Positions 27,232-35,623 of a stretch of DNA of 64,000 bases are shown here, piece after piece. The DNA is from an uncultured Eubacteriales bacterium. Lineage in GTDB: Bacteria; Bacillota; Clostridia; Lachnospirales; Lachnospiraceae. Where the stretch lies: assembly GCA_949292785.1 (NCBI GenBank), contig CASFBK010000008.1, positions 124,001 to 188,000 of the forward strand, in the 5' to 3' direction. A program made the position numbers and the translations under genes. The notes under the pieces are model-generated. The model was not told where the DNA came from. It was given only the letters and a program-made list of their open reading frames with translations, and made no database searches. Each line of letters starts with the position of its first letter. Positions within the stretch are counted from its first letter, which is position 1.

Positions 27232-29079
27232 TTACTTCTCCCATATTCCAGCCGCCAGCACCGTCATATCATCCGGTACTTTTCCGGCTGTAAATAGTAA
27301 AATCCGCTCCAGCACCTGTTTCGCCAGCTGCCCCGGATTATTGGTTTCTATGGTTTCTAAAATCTCCCGCAGGGTTTCTTCCGGTGACGGCACCCTTAAG
27401 TAATCCAGCACTCCGTCCGTCACTAAAACAACAAAATCACCATTCTGAAGCTGCCTGTTGGACTTCTCGATTTCTATCTGATGAAAAATTCCCGCCGGAA
27501 GTGTTGCCGATGATATACATTCTACCTCTTCTCCCCGTTTTATGAAAGTAGTTGCTGCCCCGATTTTATAAAAATCACATTTTCCCGTATACAAATCAAT
27601 ATCCGCCATATCCACGGTAGAAAACATTCCTTCTTCTCCCTGAATCACCATGGCAGAGTTCATCATACGGATTGCGGTTTCTTTTTGGAATCCGGTCTCT
27701 AAAAACTTCTCTATTAACTCTATCACCATTTCGCTTTCCTTACAAGCACTGATTCCGGAACCCATTCCATCTGACAACGCCAGTACGCAGTCTCCACCCT
27801 CTAACTCCAATACAGAAAAACTATCCCCGGACACCTGGGCATTATCCTTGGTCAGTCTTGCAACTCCATGGAGACAATGATACAGCGTATCCTCTTCAAA
27901 GGTCAGATAGGCTTCTTCCTTTCCCAGCAGAGACCGGACAAATTTTCCGGGAACCATGGTTCGTTTCATGCCAAGACTGATGCCCTTTGCAATTTCTTTT
28001 ATAGTAACACAGTTTCCCCAGCGGGAACAAGCCGTCAGCTGCAGTGACAGCCTGCCATTCTTCCGCTCATATAAATGAATATCATTTACCATAATTCCCC
28101 GCTCTTTCAGTCTGTATTTGACCGAAGATAACAGGCGTCCTTTCGTGTCACTTACATCAATATATTCCTTGGCACAGTCCTCCATGATATCTGCCATGGC
28201 ATCTAACTGTTGGGCAATAATCCCGCGATTTTCCAGCAAACGATTATACCAGGAAAGATTTAGTTTTGCCTTTTCAAATACCCCCACCGCTTCTTCAATA
28301 ATGGTATCGGAATAGGGGCAGTAATCCTCTAACTGCCTTTGTACCTCCTCTTCTGCCACTCCTCGTTTTTCTAACGAATGTATCAGCTTATAAAACACCT
28401 CATACATGGGGCTGGTATCCTCCTGCCAGCATATGGCGCATTGATTGCAGGACATACAGATTTTTCCGGTAATCTCCTGCTGCATCCGCCCCATCTCTTC
28501 CGGTTCAAAATTACTTTTATATTGATTCATCTGGGAAAATATCTGGGACAGTCCGTTAAAGGATTTTGCGTAGGACTGCAGCTTTTCCCGATTCTCCGGT
28601 TTGGTTTTTCCGGACGTGGTACTTTTTTTGCGTATCAGACTTTCTTCTAAAAACCGATGGCATAAGGGCGATACCACAAGTACCATCCCTGCGACCAAAA
28701 GCGATTCTAACACTCCCATCCATATAACTGCCCGGTTTCGCACCTGCAAGAGCTCTCCTGCCATGGCAATGAGAAATACGCCGCTTCCTGTTGCCGTTGC
28801 TCCTACCCAGGTCCTACAGGTCTTATTCGCCCACTCTATCAGCTTGATTACGACTGCCGCTACTAAAATCGCCATGGTATACTTTGCCATAGCTTGTACC
28901 GGTATGAACAATGCCATTCCAAATATAGAAAAAATCAATAATAATGTCCGATTGATTTCTTCCATGTATGCTATAGTGAAAAATGCCGGTATCAGTGGAA
29001 AGCACCCCACGAACTCCACCTTTGCCACCAGAACAGCTAATGCATACATTCCAATTTCTTTCCATTTTCTTTTATTCAT
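27232..29079 (-). CDS. spoIIE: Stage II sporulation protein E (SpoIIE), compact form
   Basis: 615 residues. An N-terminal membrane domain of only about 155 residues (four or five helices) is followed by a cytoplasmic region with CxxCxxCxxC-like cysteines (KICMSCNQCAICW, about 205-217) and a PP2C phosphatase from about 385 (LALSDGMGSGISACKES, LVTDGVLD, PDDMTVLAAGI). SpoIIE dephosphorylates SpoIIAA to switch on sigma-F in the forespore. Bacillus SpoIIE is about 827 residues with ten helices; this one lacks much of the membrane part, as in many Clostridia. Own promoter with a 21-bp spacer; ribosome site AAGGAGG. Confidence 0.95.
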   Translation of the reverse strand: MNKRKWKEIGMYALAVLVAKVEFVGCFPLIPAFFTIAYMEEINRTLLLIFSIFGMALFIPVQAMAKYTMAILVAAVVIKLIEWANKTCRTWVGATATGSGVFLIAMAGELLQVRNRAVIWMGVLESLLVAGMVLVVSPLCHRFLEESLIRKKSTTSGKTKPENREKLQSYAKSFNGLSQIFSQMNQYKSNFEPEEMGRMQQEITGKICMSCNQCAICWQEDTSPMYEVFYKLIHSLEKRGVAEEEVQRQLEDYCPYSDTIIEEAVGVFEKAKLNLSWYNRLLENRGIIAQQLDAMADIMEDCAKEYIDVSDTKGRLLSSVKYRLKERGIMVNDIHLYERKNGRLSLQLTACSRWGNCVTIKEIAKGISLGMKRTMVPGKFVRSLLGKEEAYLTFEEDTLYHCLHGVARLTKDNAQVSGDSFSVLELEGGDCVLALSDGMGSGISACKESEMVIELIEKFLETGFQKETAIRMMNSAMVIQGEEGMFSTVDMADIDLYTGKCDFYKIGAATTFIKRGEEVECISSATLPAGIFHQIEIEKSNRQLQNGDFVVLVTDGVLDYLRVPSPEETLREILETIETNNPGQLAKQVLERILLFTAGKVPDDMTVLAAGIWEK

Positions 29080-29122
29080 TTTGTCTATCCTCCTTCTGCC
29101 CGCTTTTTGGCGTGCAGGAGTT

Positions 29123-29155
29123 ATTATAAAAAGCCATCTCTAAAATCTTTGTCAA
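29123..29155 (-). promoter_or_regulatory. spoIIE promoter with 21-bp spacer, Spo0A-type
   Basis: On the minus strand a perfect TTGACA (29150-29155) and a perfect TATAAT (29123-29128) are 21 bp apart. Bacillus spoIIE and spoIIG promoters use sigma-A with the same abnormal 21-22 bp spacing and need Spo0A-P. The plus strand over the -35 reads TTTGTCAAA, one mismatch from a 0A box (TGTCGAA), and a second one-mismatch site TGTCTAA lies about 30 bp upstream. Confidence 0.7.
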
Positions 29156-29186
29156 ACCAAAGACGCTTTTAAAAAAAGTTTTAGAC

Positions 29187-29227
29187 AAAAAAATCCTTAG
29201 AACCGCTGGTTATGGCGATTCTAAGGA
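29187..29227 (-). terminator. Intrinsic terminator after divIC
   Basis: 9-bp arms TCCTTAGAA (29194-29202) and TTCTAAGGA (29219-29227) followed on the minus strand by seven U. It separates the hup/yab/divIC unit from spoIIE. Confidence 0.9.
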
Positions 29228-29251
29228 ACTTATGTTTTTTAGGAAATTCAT

Positions 29252-29602
29252 CTACTTATCTTTATCTGAACTTTCCTTGAAAATAATCTCATTGGAGTAT
29301 ACCAAGCCTAATTTGGTCTTTGCAATCTGCTCTATGTACTCTTTGGTAGTTACATATTCTTCATATTCCTGAATCTCTTCCTGACGCTGCTGTTCTGCCT
29401 CTAACTGAGCCGTCAGGTCTGCTTCTTTTTTCTTATAGCTTTCATTCTTCTGATACAGGGAAACAATCTGAACAGACATTACGCCCACTAAAATCAGTAC
29501 AATCAGAGTAATGCATATCATCCCTGCCCTATTCTGTTTTCTCTGGCGGCGCATGCGCATTCTCTGCACACTTGAACTTCTTGCCTGTTTCCGTTTTTCC
29601 AT
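29252..29602 (-). CDS. divIC: Septum formation initiator, DivIC/FtsB family
   Basis: 116 residues: basic N-terminus (RMRMRRQRKQNR), one membrane helix (about 29-49), then an extracytoplasmic coiled coil (KNESYKKKEADLTAQLEAEQQRQEEIQ) and the family end motif YVTTKEYIEQIAKTKLGLVYSNEIIF. Bitopic divisome protein pairing with FtsL and DivIB. Its place after yabQ is the conserved Firmicute order. Confidence 0.92.
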   Translation of the reverse strand: MEKRKQARSSSVQRMRMRRQRKQNRAGMICITLIVLILVGVMSVQIVSLYQKNESYKKKEADLTAQLEAEQQRQEEIQEYEEYVTTKEYIEQIAKTKLGLVYSNEIIFKESSDKDK

Positions 29603-29625
29603 CTAATCAGCCTTCCTGTTGGTAT

Positions 29626-30099
29626 TTATCGTTTACATAATCCTATTCTAATCGTTCTCCATACTTTTTTCAATCGGTTTTTCAAAAAACGTACTACTTT
29701 TTTGCCGGTTTTTCTTACAAATCCTATTGGTCTGTGAAACAAACGCGCTGTCCATGCAAAGGGTCTGCTAATCAGAAACAATATCTTCCTCAAGAGGAAG
29801 ACGCTCACCCTTACTACCAGGCGGCTCAACAAGAGATTATAGATAAGCATTCCTACCACCACACCGCCAATGGCAAATCCCCGTATATAGCCGCTGTTTT
29901 CCCGGTAAAGCATGGCAAACAGTGCCACTGCGCTGGCAATCCAGAATAGAATATCCTCGATACCTACCCACATGGTTCCATGGGGAATCAGCCTCCGGAA
30001 AATCCTTATCTGGTCATATACCAGCAGCAATATCATTCCCATAATGAGAGAAACTACAAGCACATCTGCTTCTTTTATGATTTCTGTACTGATTTCCAT
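29626..30099 (-). CDS. yabQ: Spore cortex biosynthesis protein YabQ
   Basis: 157 residues with four hydrophobic segments in the first 115 residues and a strongly basic tail (GKKVVRFLKNRLKKVWRTIR). The pattern and its location between yabP and divIC identify YabQ, a forespore-membrane protein needed for cortex formation in Bacillus. Overlaps the yabP stop (TAATG). Confidence 0.9.
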   Translation of the reverse strand: MEISTEIIKEADVLVVSLIMGMILLLVYDQIRIFRRLIPHGTMWVGIEDILFWIASAVALFAMLYRENSGYIRGFAIGGVVVGMLIYNLLLSRLVVRVSVFLLRKILFLISRPFAWTARLFHRPIGFVRKTGKKVVRFLKNRLKKVWRTIRIGLCKR

Positions 30100-30386
30100 T
30101 ACTTAAATAATCTTCCCAGCAGGGATTCCCCTTGTTTTGATGCGGTCTTTACATCGGAATAGGTCAGGCTGTCGATTCTTCCTTCAATATCAATCTCGCC
30201 TTTTTCCAGCGTCAGTCTCTTTACATGAAGGTCTGCTCCCTTAATCATCAGCATTCCCAGTTCTGTTTCTAATAATATTTCTCCCACATCAAAGGATAAT
30301 ACATCTATGACACCGTTTAATACACCACTTTTCCGATTAGATATTATAATCTTGTGGGTTTTCTGAGCTGCCATGCGCTCTTCCAT
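30099..30386 (-). CDS. yabP: Sporulation protein YabP
   Basis: 95 residues of the YabP/YqfC family (HKIIISNRKSGVLNGVIDVLSFDVGEILLET, GMLMIKGADLHVKRLTLEKGEIDIEGRID). A mostly beta soluble protein made in the mother cell in Bacillus, working with YabQ in the spore coat/cortex. Translation coupled to yabQ. Confidence 0.94.
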   Translation of the reverse strand: MEERMAAQKTHKIIISNRKSGVLNGVIDVLSFDVGEILLETELGMLMIKGADLHVKRLTLEKGEIDIEGRIDSLTYSDVKTASKQGESLLGRLFK

Positions 30387-30472
30387 AAAAATCCTCCTTC
30401 CATATCTTAAGGCTTTGGATTGTCCTTTTTAAATATATGAAAGAGGTATTTTTTTATGCCTGTATCTTTTGA

Positions 30473-30712
30473 TTATATATAACGGAACAGTTCTTTGGCT
30501 TCTTCTTTCTTGCTGGTATCCTGCAAATCTAAGACCTCAACCTTAACGTTTTTAGTTCCAAACATAATCTCAATGATATCGCCTACCTTAACATCTAAAG
30601 ACGCTTTCGCCACTTTTCCATTCACGGTTACTCTTCCCGCATCACACGCTTCATTTGCCACGGTCCGACGTTTGATAATACGTGATACCTTTAAAAATTT
30701 GTCTAATCTCAT
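30473..30712 (-). CDS. rqcP: S4-domain ribosome quality-control protein RqcP
   Basis: 79 residues forming a single S4 RNA-binding domain: MRLDKFLKVSRIIKRRTVANEACDAGRVTVNG. In Bacillus the orthologue YabO/RqcP stabilises the P-site tRNA during RqcH-driven C-terminal alanine tailing of stalled chains. Context upstream of yabP agrees with YabO. The older name is HslR-like (Hsp15). Confidence 0.93.
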   Translation of the reverse strand: MRLDKFLKVSRIIKRRTVANEACDAGRVTVNGKVAKASLDVKVGDIIEIMFGTKNVKVEVLDLQDTSKKEEAKELFRYI

Positions 30713-30736
30713 AATTGTTGTCCTTTCCTTTTATAC

Positions 30737-30765
30737 GATAACGCAACATGACATTTCCTATAGAG
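30737..30765. repeat. GCTCTATAGG dispersed repeat, second copy
   Basis: Read on the minus strand: GCTCTATAGGAAAT then TGTTGCGTTA then TCGTA. It matches the copy at 20485-20513 at most positions, including the flanking TCGTA. It lies in the rqcP 5' leader, directly after the hup terminator. Confidence 0.55.
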
Positions 30766-30767
30766 CC

Positions 30768-30798
30768 AAAAAGGACCTTCCAGCTTTGTGGAAGGTCC
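30768..30798 (-). terminator. Intrinsic terminator of hup
   Basis: GGACCTTCC (30773-30781) and GGAAGGTCC (30790-30798) form a 9-bp stem followed by five U on the minus strand. Confidence 0.9.
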
Positions 30799-30863
30799 CT
30801 TTTATCACTATCATAAGCAATCACTTATCTACGCTGTAAACAAGTGTACGTCAACGATACTGC

Positions 30864-31139
30864 TTATGCGTTTACCATATCTTTTAAAGCTTTTCCTGCT
30901 TTGAACTTAGGAGCTTTAGAAGCTGCAATTGTCATTTCTTTTCCGGTCTGTGGATTTCTTCCTGTTCTAGCTGCTCTTTCGGAAACTTCAAAAGTACCAA
31001 ATCCAACTAACTGAATTTTTTCTCCTTTTTTTAATTCTTCAGCAACTACATCTGTAAAAGCCTTTAATGCTTTTTCTGCATCCTTTTTAGATAATTCGGT
31101 TTTTTCAGCCATTGCTGCAACTAATTCTGCTTTGTTCAT
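30864..31139 (-). CDS. hup: DNA-binding protein HU
   Basis: 91 residues, complete HU/IHF fold: [52 protein letters not shown] with the conserved proline in the DNA-bending arm, and [14 protein letters not shown]. Small basic nucleoid protein. Strong promoter (TTGACA-17-TATAAA) and dedicated terminator indicate high expression. Confidence 0.98.
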   Translation of the reverse strand: MNKAELVAAMAEKTELSKKDAEKALKAFTDVVAEELKKGEKIQLVGFGTFEVSERAARTGRNPQTGKEMTIAASKAPKFKAGKALKDMVNA

Positions 31140-31240
31140 GACAAAATTCCTCCTCTGGATTCTCTTCTCTAATATAATAATGTTTAGGTTATGATCTCTA
31201 TCAAAGTAAATACTCCTCTAGTAGATTACCTACAAACATA

Positions 31241-31269
31241 TTTATACTTGTTTTCCTGTGCTTTGTCAA
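31241..31269 (-). promoter_or_regulatory. Sigma-A promoter of hup
   Basis: TTGACA (31264-31269), 17-bp spacer, TATAAA (31241-31246) on the minus strand, giving a leader of about 100 nt. The rest of the 31140-31390 gap is AT-rich with no other feature. Confidence 0.78.
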
Positions 31270-31390
31270 GGAAATTTCCATATTTGCGGGCTTTTTTAAG
31301 GTTTTTATGAAATCTGCCGAAATATGAATTTTTACTTTGTATACTTTTTCTCTTGCTTTTTTTCTACTTTTAAGGTAGTTATGCCCATTT

Positions 31391-33124
31391 TTAGAGCATT
31401 TTATCTATCATTGCAAGAACTTCTTTTCCTAATTTCTCTGATTTTTCATCTGCATCTGCAAGGGAGGTTCCCTTAACACCATAGTAGAACTTCACTTTCG
31501 GCTCTGTTCCGGAAGGTCTAACACATACCCATGCATCGTCTGTCAAATCATAATACAATACATTAGAGCTTGGCAGTCCGGTAGCAGTTACCTCTCCGGT
31601 AGCCATATTTTGAATGGTATCTTTCTTATAATCTCTTGCAGAAACGACCTGATATCCACCAATTTCTGCCGGCGCATTCTCTCTTAAGGTATTCATGATT
31701 TCCTGAATCTTTTCTAAGCCTTCAATTCCTTTTAAGGTAATCGCCTTTACATCATCTTTATAGTAGCCAAAACGTTCGTACATATCAATCATGGCATCCC
31801 ATAAAGTCATGTTCTTGGTTTTATAATAAGCTGCTGCTTCACATAATGTCATAGAAGCTACTACCGCATCCTTATCTCTTGCATAGGTTCCGGTAAGGCA
31901 GCCATAGCTTTCTTCCATACCAAACAGATAGGTTCCATTTCCCTTTGTTTCAAATTCCAGAATCTTCTGTCCGATAAACTTAAATCCGGTCAGAACTTCA
32001 ATCAGCTGAATACCATAGTATTTTGCAATAGCATCTGCCATGTTCGTAGAAACGATAGACTTAATAAATGCTCCGTCCTCCGGCAGTCCTTCCTTCTCTT
32101 TTCTCTGGCTGATAACATAATCTCCGATGAGACAACCGGACATATTACCAGTCAGGCTATGATATTCTCCTGTCTTAGAATCCTTTACATAAACACCGAG
32201 ACGGTCTGCATCCGGGTCTGTTGCCAGAACTAAATCTGCATCTACTTCTTTTGCAAGCTTTAAGCCCAGTTCAAATGCCTCTTCTGCCTCCGGGTTCGGA
32301 TAGCTGACGGTAGGGAATTCTCCATCTGGAAGCTCCTGCTCGGGTACTACATAAACATTCGCAAAGCCCAGTTCCTTTAATACACGGCGCACCGGAATAT
32401 TTCCGGTTCCATGCAGAGGACTGTATACGATTTTTAAATCTTTTCCTACTGCATCAATCGAATCCTGATGAAGCACCAGGCTCTTTAATTCTGCAATATA
32501 TGGATCATCAATATCTGCTCCGATTGTCACATACATACCCTGTTCCTTGGCAGCATCCTTGTCCATCGTCTTTACAGTGGCATAGTCAGTTACCTTCTTT
32601 ACCTCATCCATGATTCCTTTGTCATGAGGCGGTGTAATCTGTGCGCCATCCTCCCAGTATACCTTATAGCCATTGTATTCCGGCGGATTATGGCTTGCTG
32701 TAATATTAATACCTGCAATACATCCTAATTTGCGTACTGCGTAGGACAGTTCCGGTGTAGGGCGCAGTGATTCAAAAACATATGCCTTGATTCCGTTAGC
32801 TGCAAGACACAATGCTGCTTCATCTGCAAACTCCGGAGACATTCTTCTTGAATCGTATGCAATGGCAACTCCCTTAGCCTGACCATTTACTGCTGCAATG
32901 TAATTTGCCAGTCCCTGTGTTGCTTTTCGTACGGTATAGACATTCATACGATTGGTACCTGCACCAATTACACCACGAAGTCCGGCTGTTCCGAACTCTA
33001 AATCCATGTAAAAACGTTCTTCAATCTCCTTTTCATCTGCTGCAATACTCCGTAACTCAGCTTTTGTTGCTTCATCAAAATAAGGATTATTCAGCCATTC
33101 CTGATACATCTCTTTATATCCCAT
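31391..33124 (-). CDS. pgm: Phosphoglucomutase/phosphomannomutase
   Basis: 577 residues of the alpha-D-phosphohexomutase superfamily in four domains. Motifs: phosphoserine loop GINITASHNPPEYNGYK (about 141-157), metal site DPDADRLGV (about 304-312), sugar loop GMEESYG (about 403-409) and phosphate-binding RPSGTEPKVKFYY (about 541-553). Interconverts glucose-1-phosphate and glucose-6-phosphate, linking the glucan enzymes of the window to glycolysis and to UDP-glucose. Closest in length to Bacillus PgcA. Transcribed alone. Confidence 0.95.
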   Translation of the reverse strand: MGYKEMYQEWLNNPYFDEATKAELRSIAADEKEIEERFYMDLEFGTAGLRGVIGAGTNRMNVYTVRKATQGLANYIAAVNGQAKGVAIAYDSRRMSPEFADEAALCLAANGIKAYVFESLRPTPELSYAVRKLGCIAGINITASHNPPEYNGYKVYWEDGAQITPPHDKGIMDEVKKVTDYATVKTMDKDAAKEQGMYVTIGADIDDPYIAELKSLVLHQDSIDAVGKDLKIVYSPLHGTGNIPVRRVLKELGFANVYVVPEQELPDGEFPTVSYPNPEAEEAFELGLKLAKEVDADLVLATDPDADRLGVYVKDSKTGEYHSLTGNMSGCLIGDYVISQRKEKEGLPEDGAFIKSIVSTNMADAIAKYYGIQLIEVLTGFKFIGQKILEFETKGNGTYLFGMEESYGCLTGTYARDKDAVVASMTLCEAAAYYKTKNMTLWDAMIDMYERFGYYKDDVKAITLKGIEGLEKIQEIMNTLRENAPAEIGGYQVVSARDYKKDTIQNMATGEVTATGLPSSNVLYYDLTDDAWVCVRPSGTEPKVKFYYGVKGTSLADADEKSEKLGKEVLAMIDKML

Positions 33125-33240
33125 TTCTTCCTCCTGATTATTTATGATATACTATTTTACCTTTATCATACTTCAAATTGCTGATTTTCACAACACTTTT
33201 CCACATTTTTGATATTGTTTTTGATTACCTGCGGCAAATT

Positions 33241-34497
33241 TCAGTGACTTCCCGCAAGGCTTCCGGCAGAACTTCCCGCATAACCTCCGGCACCGGCTGA
33301 CGTATTTGAACTTCCGGAACTGCCTGTACTGGTGGAAGTGGTACTACTGTCTGAAGTAACCAGGTAATCTACCAGATTATTTACGGCTTGTGTCAGGTCT
33401 TCGCTATCGGTCTGTGTATTCGTCTCCTCTTCCTGATTCTCTCCCTGGGTTTCCTCTTCCTCTTCTTCTGCTTCCGCTTCTGTCTGAAGCTCTATTCTGA
33501 TATTTGCCTTTTCGGAATTTACGACCAATGTTCGATTCCAGTCTGCATAACCTTCTGCTCTTGCACTCAGACTGTATCGTCCATATTTTAACTGGAGAGA
33601 CTGGGAAAGGTCAACCACTTCTCCATTCAGATACAGCGTTGCATTTTCCGGCTCTATTACAAATGCAATGGTACAATACTTTGGTCCTTCTCCCTTTAAC
33701 TCCTCCAGATTTACCGTAGTCTCACGGTTGGCTTCTACTGTAATTTCACTATTTCCACCATATCCATTATTTGCCACCGATAATAAATAATCCCCTTCCG
33801 GTACTTCTATCCTCATATCAGGTTCAATATCCAGTGATAAAATATTTCCAATGGTAATATTTCCGCCTTCAAACATGTCGGTATTTTGCAAAACGATGGT
33901 ACCATGACCGTTCGTCACCTGAATCGCATAAACCTTTTTATCAATTCCCTTTAAACATATGGTGTCCCATTCACTGATTTCTGCAATAGAAATTTTGTTA
34001 TTGTGGAAAAACACCTGAATATCATCCCCGTAATAATAGCTGTTCTTTCCTACTGTAATCGTTTTTGCTTCTGTATCCAGTGTAAAATTATGTATATCTC
34101 CATAGGTAAATACTTCATCCGACACCTGAACAGACTTTACGGTATCCTTTTCTATCTTTGCATTCACCATTTCTCCCGAAGCAATCTTTTCTATTGTAGT
34201 ATTGCTACCATACTTATCTTTCACATCTGTTGCTCCGGTGTAAGTGTATTCGGTTTCTTCTTGCTCTTTATAGCCTTTTAATGTAATTTTCTTACGTTCT
34301 GTATCTAATCCGGTCACAAGAAATAATTGTTCTTCCCGGGACTGCTCTTCTGTTTCCGTCTCATCGCTCTCGGTTTTATCCTGTTTTACATAGACTTCCC
34401 TGCCGTCTGTGATCGTAGATTTCTTCTCTCCGCAGCCGGATAGTATCAAAAACACAGCTACCAAGAGCAACCGTAGTATTCTTTTTTTCTTTTGCAA
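33241..34497 (-). CDS. PEGA-domain lipoprotein
   Basis: Probable start is TTG at 34497, six bases after a perfect GGAGGA; the ATG at 34512 has no good ribosome site and would make 423 residues. Lipoprotein signal with lipobox LILSGC (Cys near 23). After an acidic linker come beta-rich repeats, a PEGA domain (YCTIAFVIEPENATLYLNGE...GRYSLSARAEGYADW, about residues 270-320), an acidic Glu/Gln stretch and a C-terminal Ser/Gly/Thr-rich tail ending in GSLAGSH. PEGA domains are common in surface proteins; the function here is unknown. It follows the CotS-like gene on the same strand. Confidence 0.75.
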   Translation of the reverse strand: MQKKKRILRLLLVAVFLILSGCGEKKSTITDGREVYVKQDKTESDETETEEQSREEQLFLVTGLDTERKKITLKGYKEQEETEYTYTGATDVKDKYGSNTTIEKIASGEMVNAKIEKDTVKSVQVSDEVFTYGDIHNFTLDTEAKTITVGKNSYYYGDDIQVFFHNNKISIAEISEWDTICLKGIDKKVYAIQVTNGHGTIVLQNTDMFEGGNITIGNILSLDIEPDMRIEVPEGDYLLSVANNGYGGNSEITVEANRETTVNLEELKGEGPKYCTIAFVIEPENATLYLNGEVVDLSQSLQLKYGRYSLSARAEGYADWNRTLVVNSEKANIRIELQTEAEAEEEEEETQGENQEEETNTQTDSEDLTQAVNNLVDYLVTSDSSTTSTSTGSSGSSNTSAGAGGYAGSSAGSLAGSH

Positions 34498-34562
34498 TAT
34501 GATTCCTCCCATGCAAACGCTTCTTATGTTCTTAAAATATTTTCTCTGTTTTCCTCAGTATA

Positions 34563-35549
34563 TCACAACTCTTTTCCCATTAAAAGCAGGAAAGTTTCCC
34601 TTGCTTCGTTTTGTCCAATGATTTTTTCCAGTTTTTCCAGGTTACGTCCACATACCCATGCCTTGCTTGCATTAAAGTAATGATTTGCTATTTTCCAGAA
34701 CTTTTCCGGATAGGCAAGGCGGATATATAACTGTTTCATTTCCTCCGGCGACATGGGTCTCACCTGCTCGTATGCATCAAGCATATCTACGCCAAGCCCC
34801 ATATTCCAGTTATGCTTTTCCATAATTTTGCGCATAAAATTTCCCAGGTCACCTGCCTGTACATCATAGGAGGCTCTTTCAAAATTTAAAACAGCGGTTC
34901 CCTGTCTGGTAAAGATAACGTTATGCTGATTGTAGTCTCCGTGGCAGATACCATATACCGAACCTGTATCGGTCCTTTCCAGCTCTTGCTTTTGCAGGTC
35001 AATTACCTTCTTTGCTTCCTGATAGAACATATCGTAGCTTCGCAGAAATTCCTGTTCAAAATCATTTTTCTTTTTTCTGGAATAAACGAAATTTCGCACC
35101 TTTTTTAATTCTCTGGTATGTTTTTCATTTTCCAAAAGCAGGGTATCATCCTTTCCTTTCAGATATTCCGGTATCTCCAATGGAAATTCCCGCATCATCT
35201 TATGTAAGTCCGCTAATTGCTGCACTGCACGCAAAACATCTTCGCGGCTCTTGGTGTCACATTCTTTTCCTTCATACCAGTCCCGCACAATATAAGCCGT
35301 ACCATCCGTATCAATCGTTATGGCTTCTTCTTCTTTATTTTTTACAATACAATCAATGCGTTCTTGTCCCTGCTCCTTTAAGAACTTAAGCAAACTGTAT
35401 AAAAATTCTGCTCTGCCCTTCGAGCCTCTATATTCTTTTAAAATCTTAAGCCCTTTGTCCGTATCACAAATCAGGGCTCCTCTGCCTTTTACGGTCTGCT
35501 TTACTTCAAATGGATACTGTTCTAAAATCTGGTTTTCTCGATTATACAC
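34563..35549 (-). CDS. CotS-family spore coat kinase-like protein
   Basis: 328 residues with GTG start at 35549, seven bases after GGAGGGG. An aminoglycoside-phosphotransferase/CotS fold: catalytic loop CHGDYNQHNVIF (about 208-219) and metal-binding acidic residue in VLNFERASYDVQAGDLGNFM. The usual DFD of the family is NFE here, so kinase activity is uncertain. CotS, YsxE and YtaA proteins associate with the spore coat; CotH-type kinase activity is not implied. A 12-bp inverted repeat in the leader covers its ribosome site. Confidence 0.85.
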   Translation of the reverse strand: MYNRENQILEQYPFEVKQTVKGRGALICDTDKGLKILKEYRGSKGRAEFLYSLLKFLKEQGQERIDCIVKNKEEEAITIDTDGTAYIVRDWYEGKECDTKSREDVLRAVQQLADLHKMMREFPLEIPEYLKGKDDTLLLENEKHTRELKKVRNFVYSRKKKNDFEQEFLRSYDMFYQEAKKVIDLQKQELERTDTGSVYGICHGDYNQHNVIFTRQGTAVLNFERASYDVQAGDLGNFMRKIMEKHNWNMGLGVDMLDAYEQVRPMSPEEMKQLYIRLAYPEKFWKIANHYFNASKAWVCGRNLEKLEKIIGQNEARETFLLLMGKEL

Positions 35550-35552
35550 ATA

Positions 35553-35614
35553 AACCCCTCCACACCATATTCACAGATTATTTCCTGCGTCTTTCTATCA
35601 TATGTGAAGGGGTT
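35553..35614 (-). promoter_or_regulatory. Leader hairpin covering the CotS-like ribosome site
   Basis: Arms 35553-35564 and 35603-35614 (minus strand AACCCCTTCACA and TGTGGAGGGGTT) pair over 12 bp with one mismatch/wobble. The downstream arm contains the GGAGGGG ribosome site, so folding would hide it. No U-run follows, so it is not a terminator for cca. Confidence 0.5.
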
Positions 35615-35623
35615 ACATTGTAT

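Noticed and set aside
20485..30765. AACGYAACAY in the dispersed repeat as a LacI-type operator half site
   Set aside because: Only the right half of AGTGTTNCGNAACACT matches, the left half is absent in both copies, so likely chance similarity.
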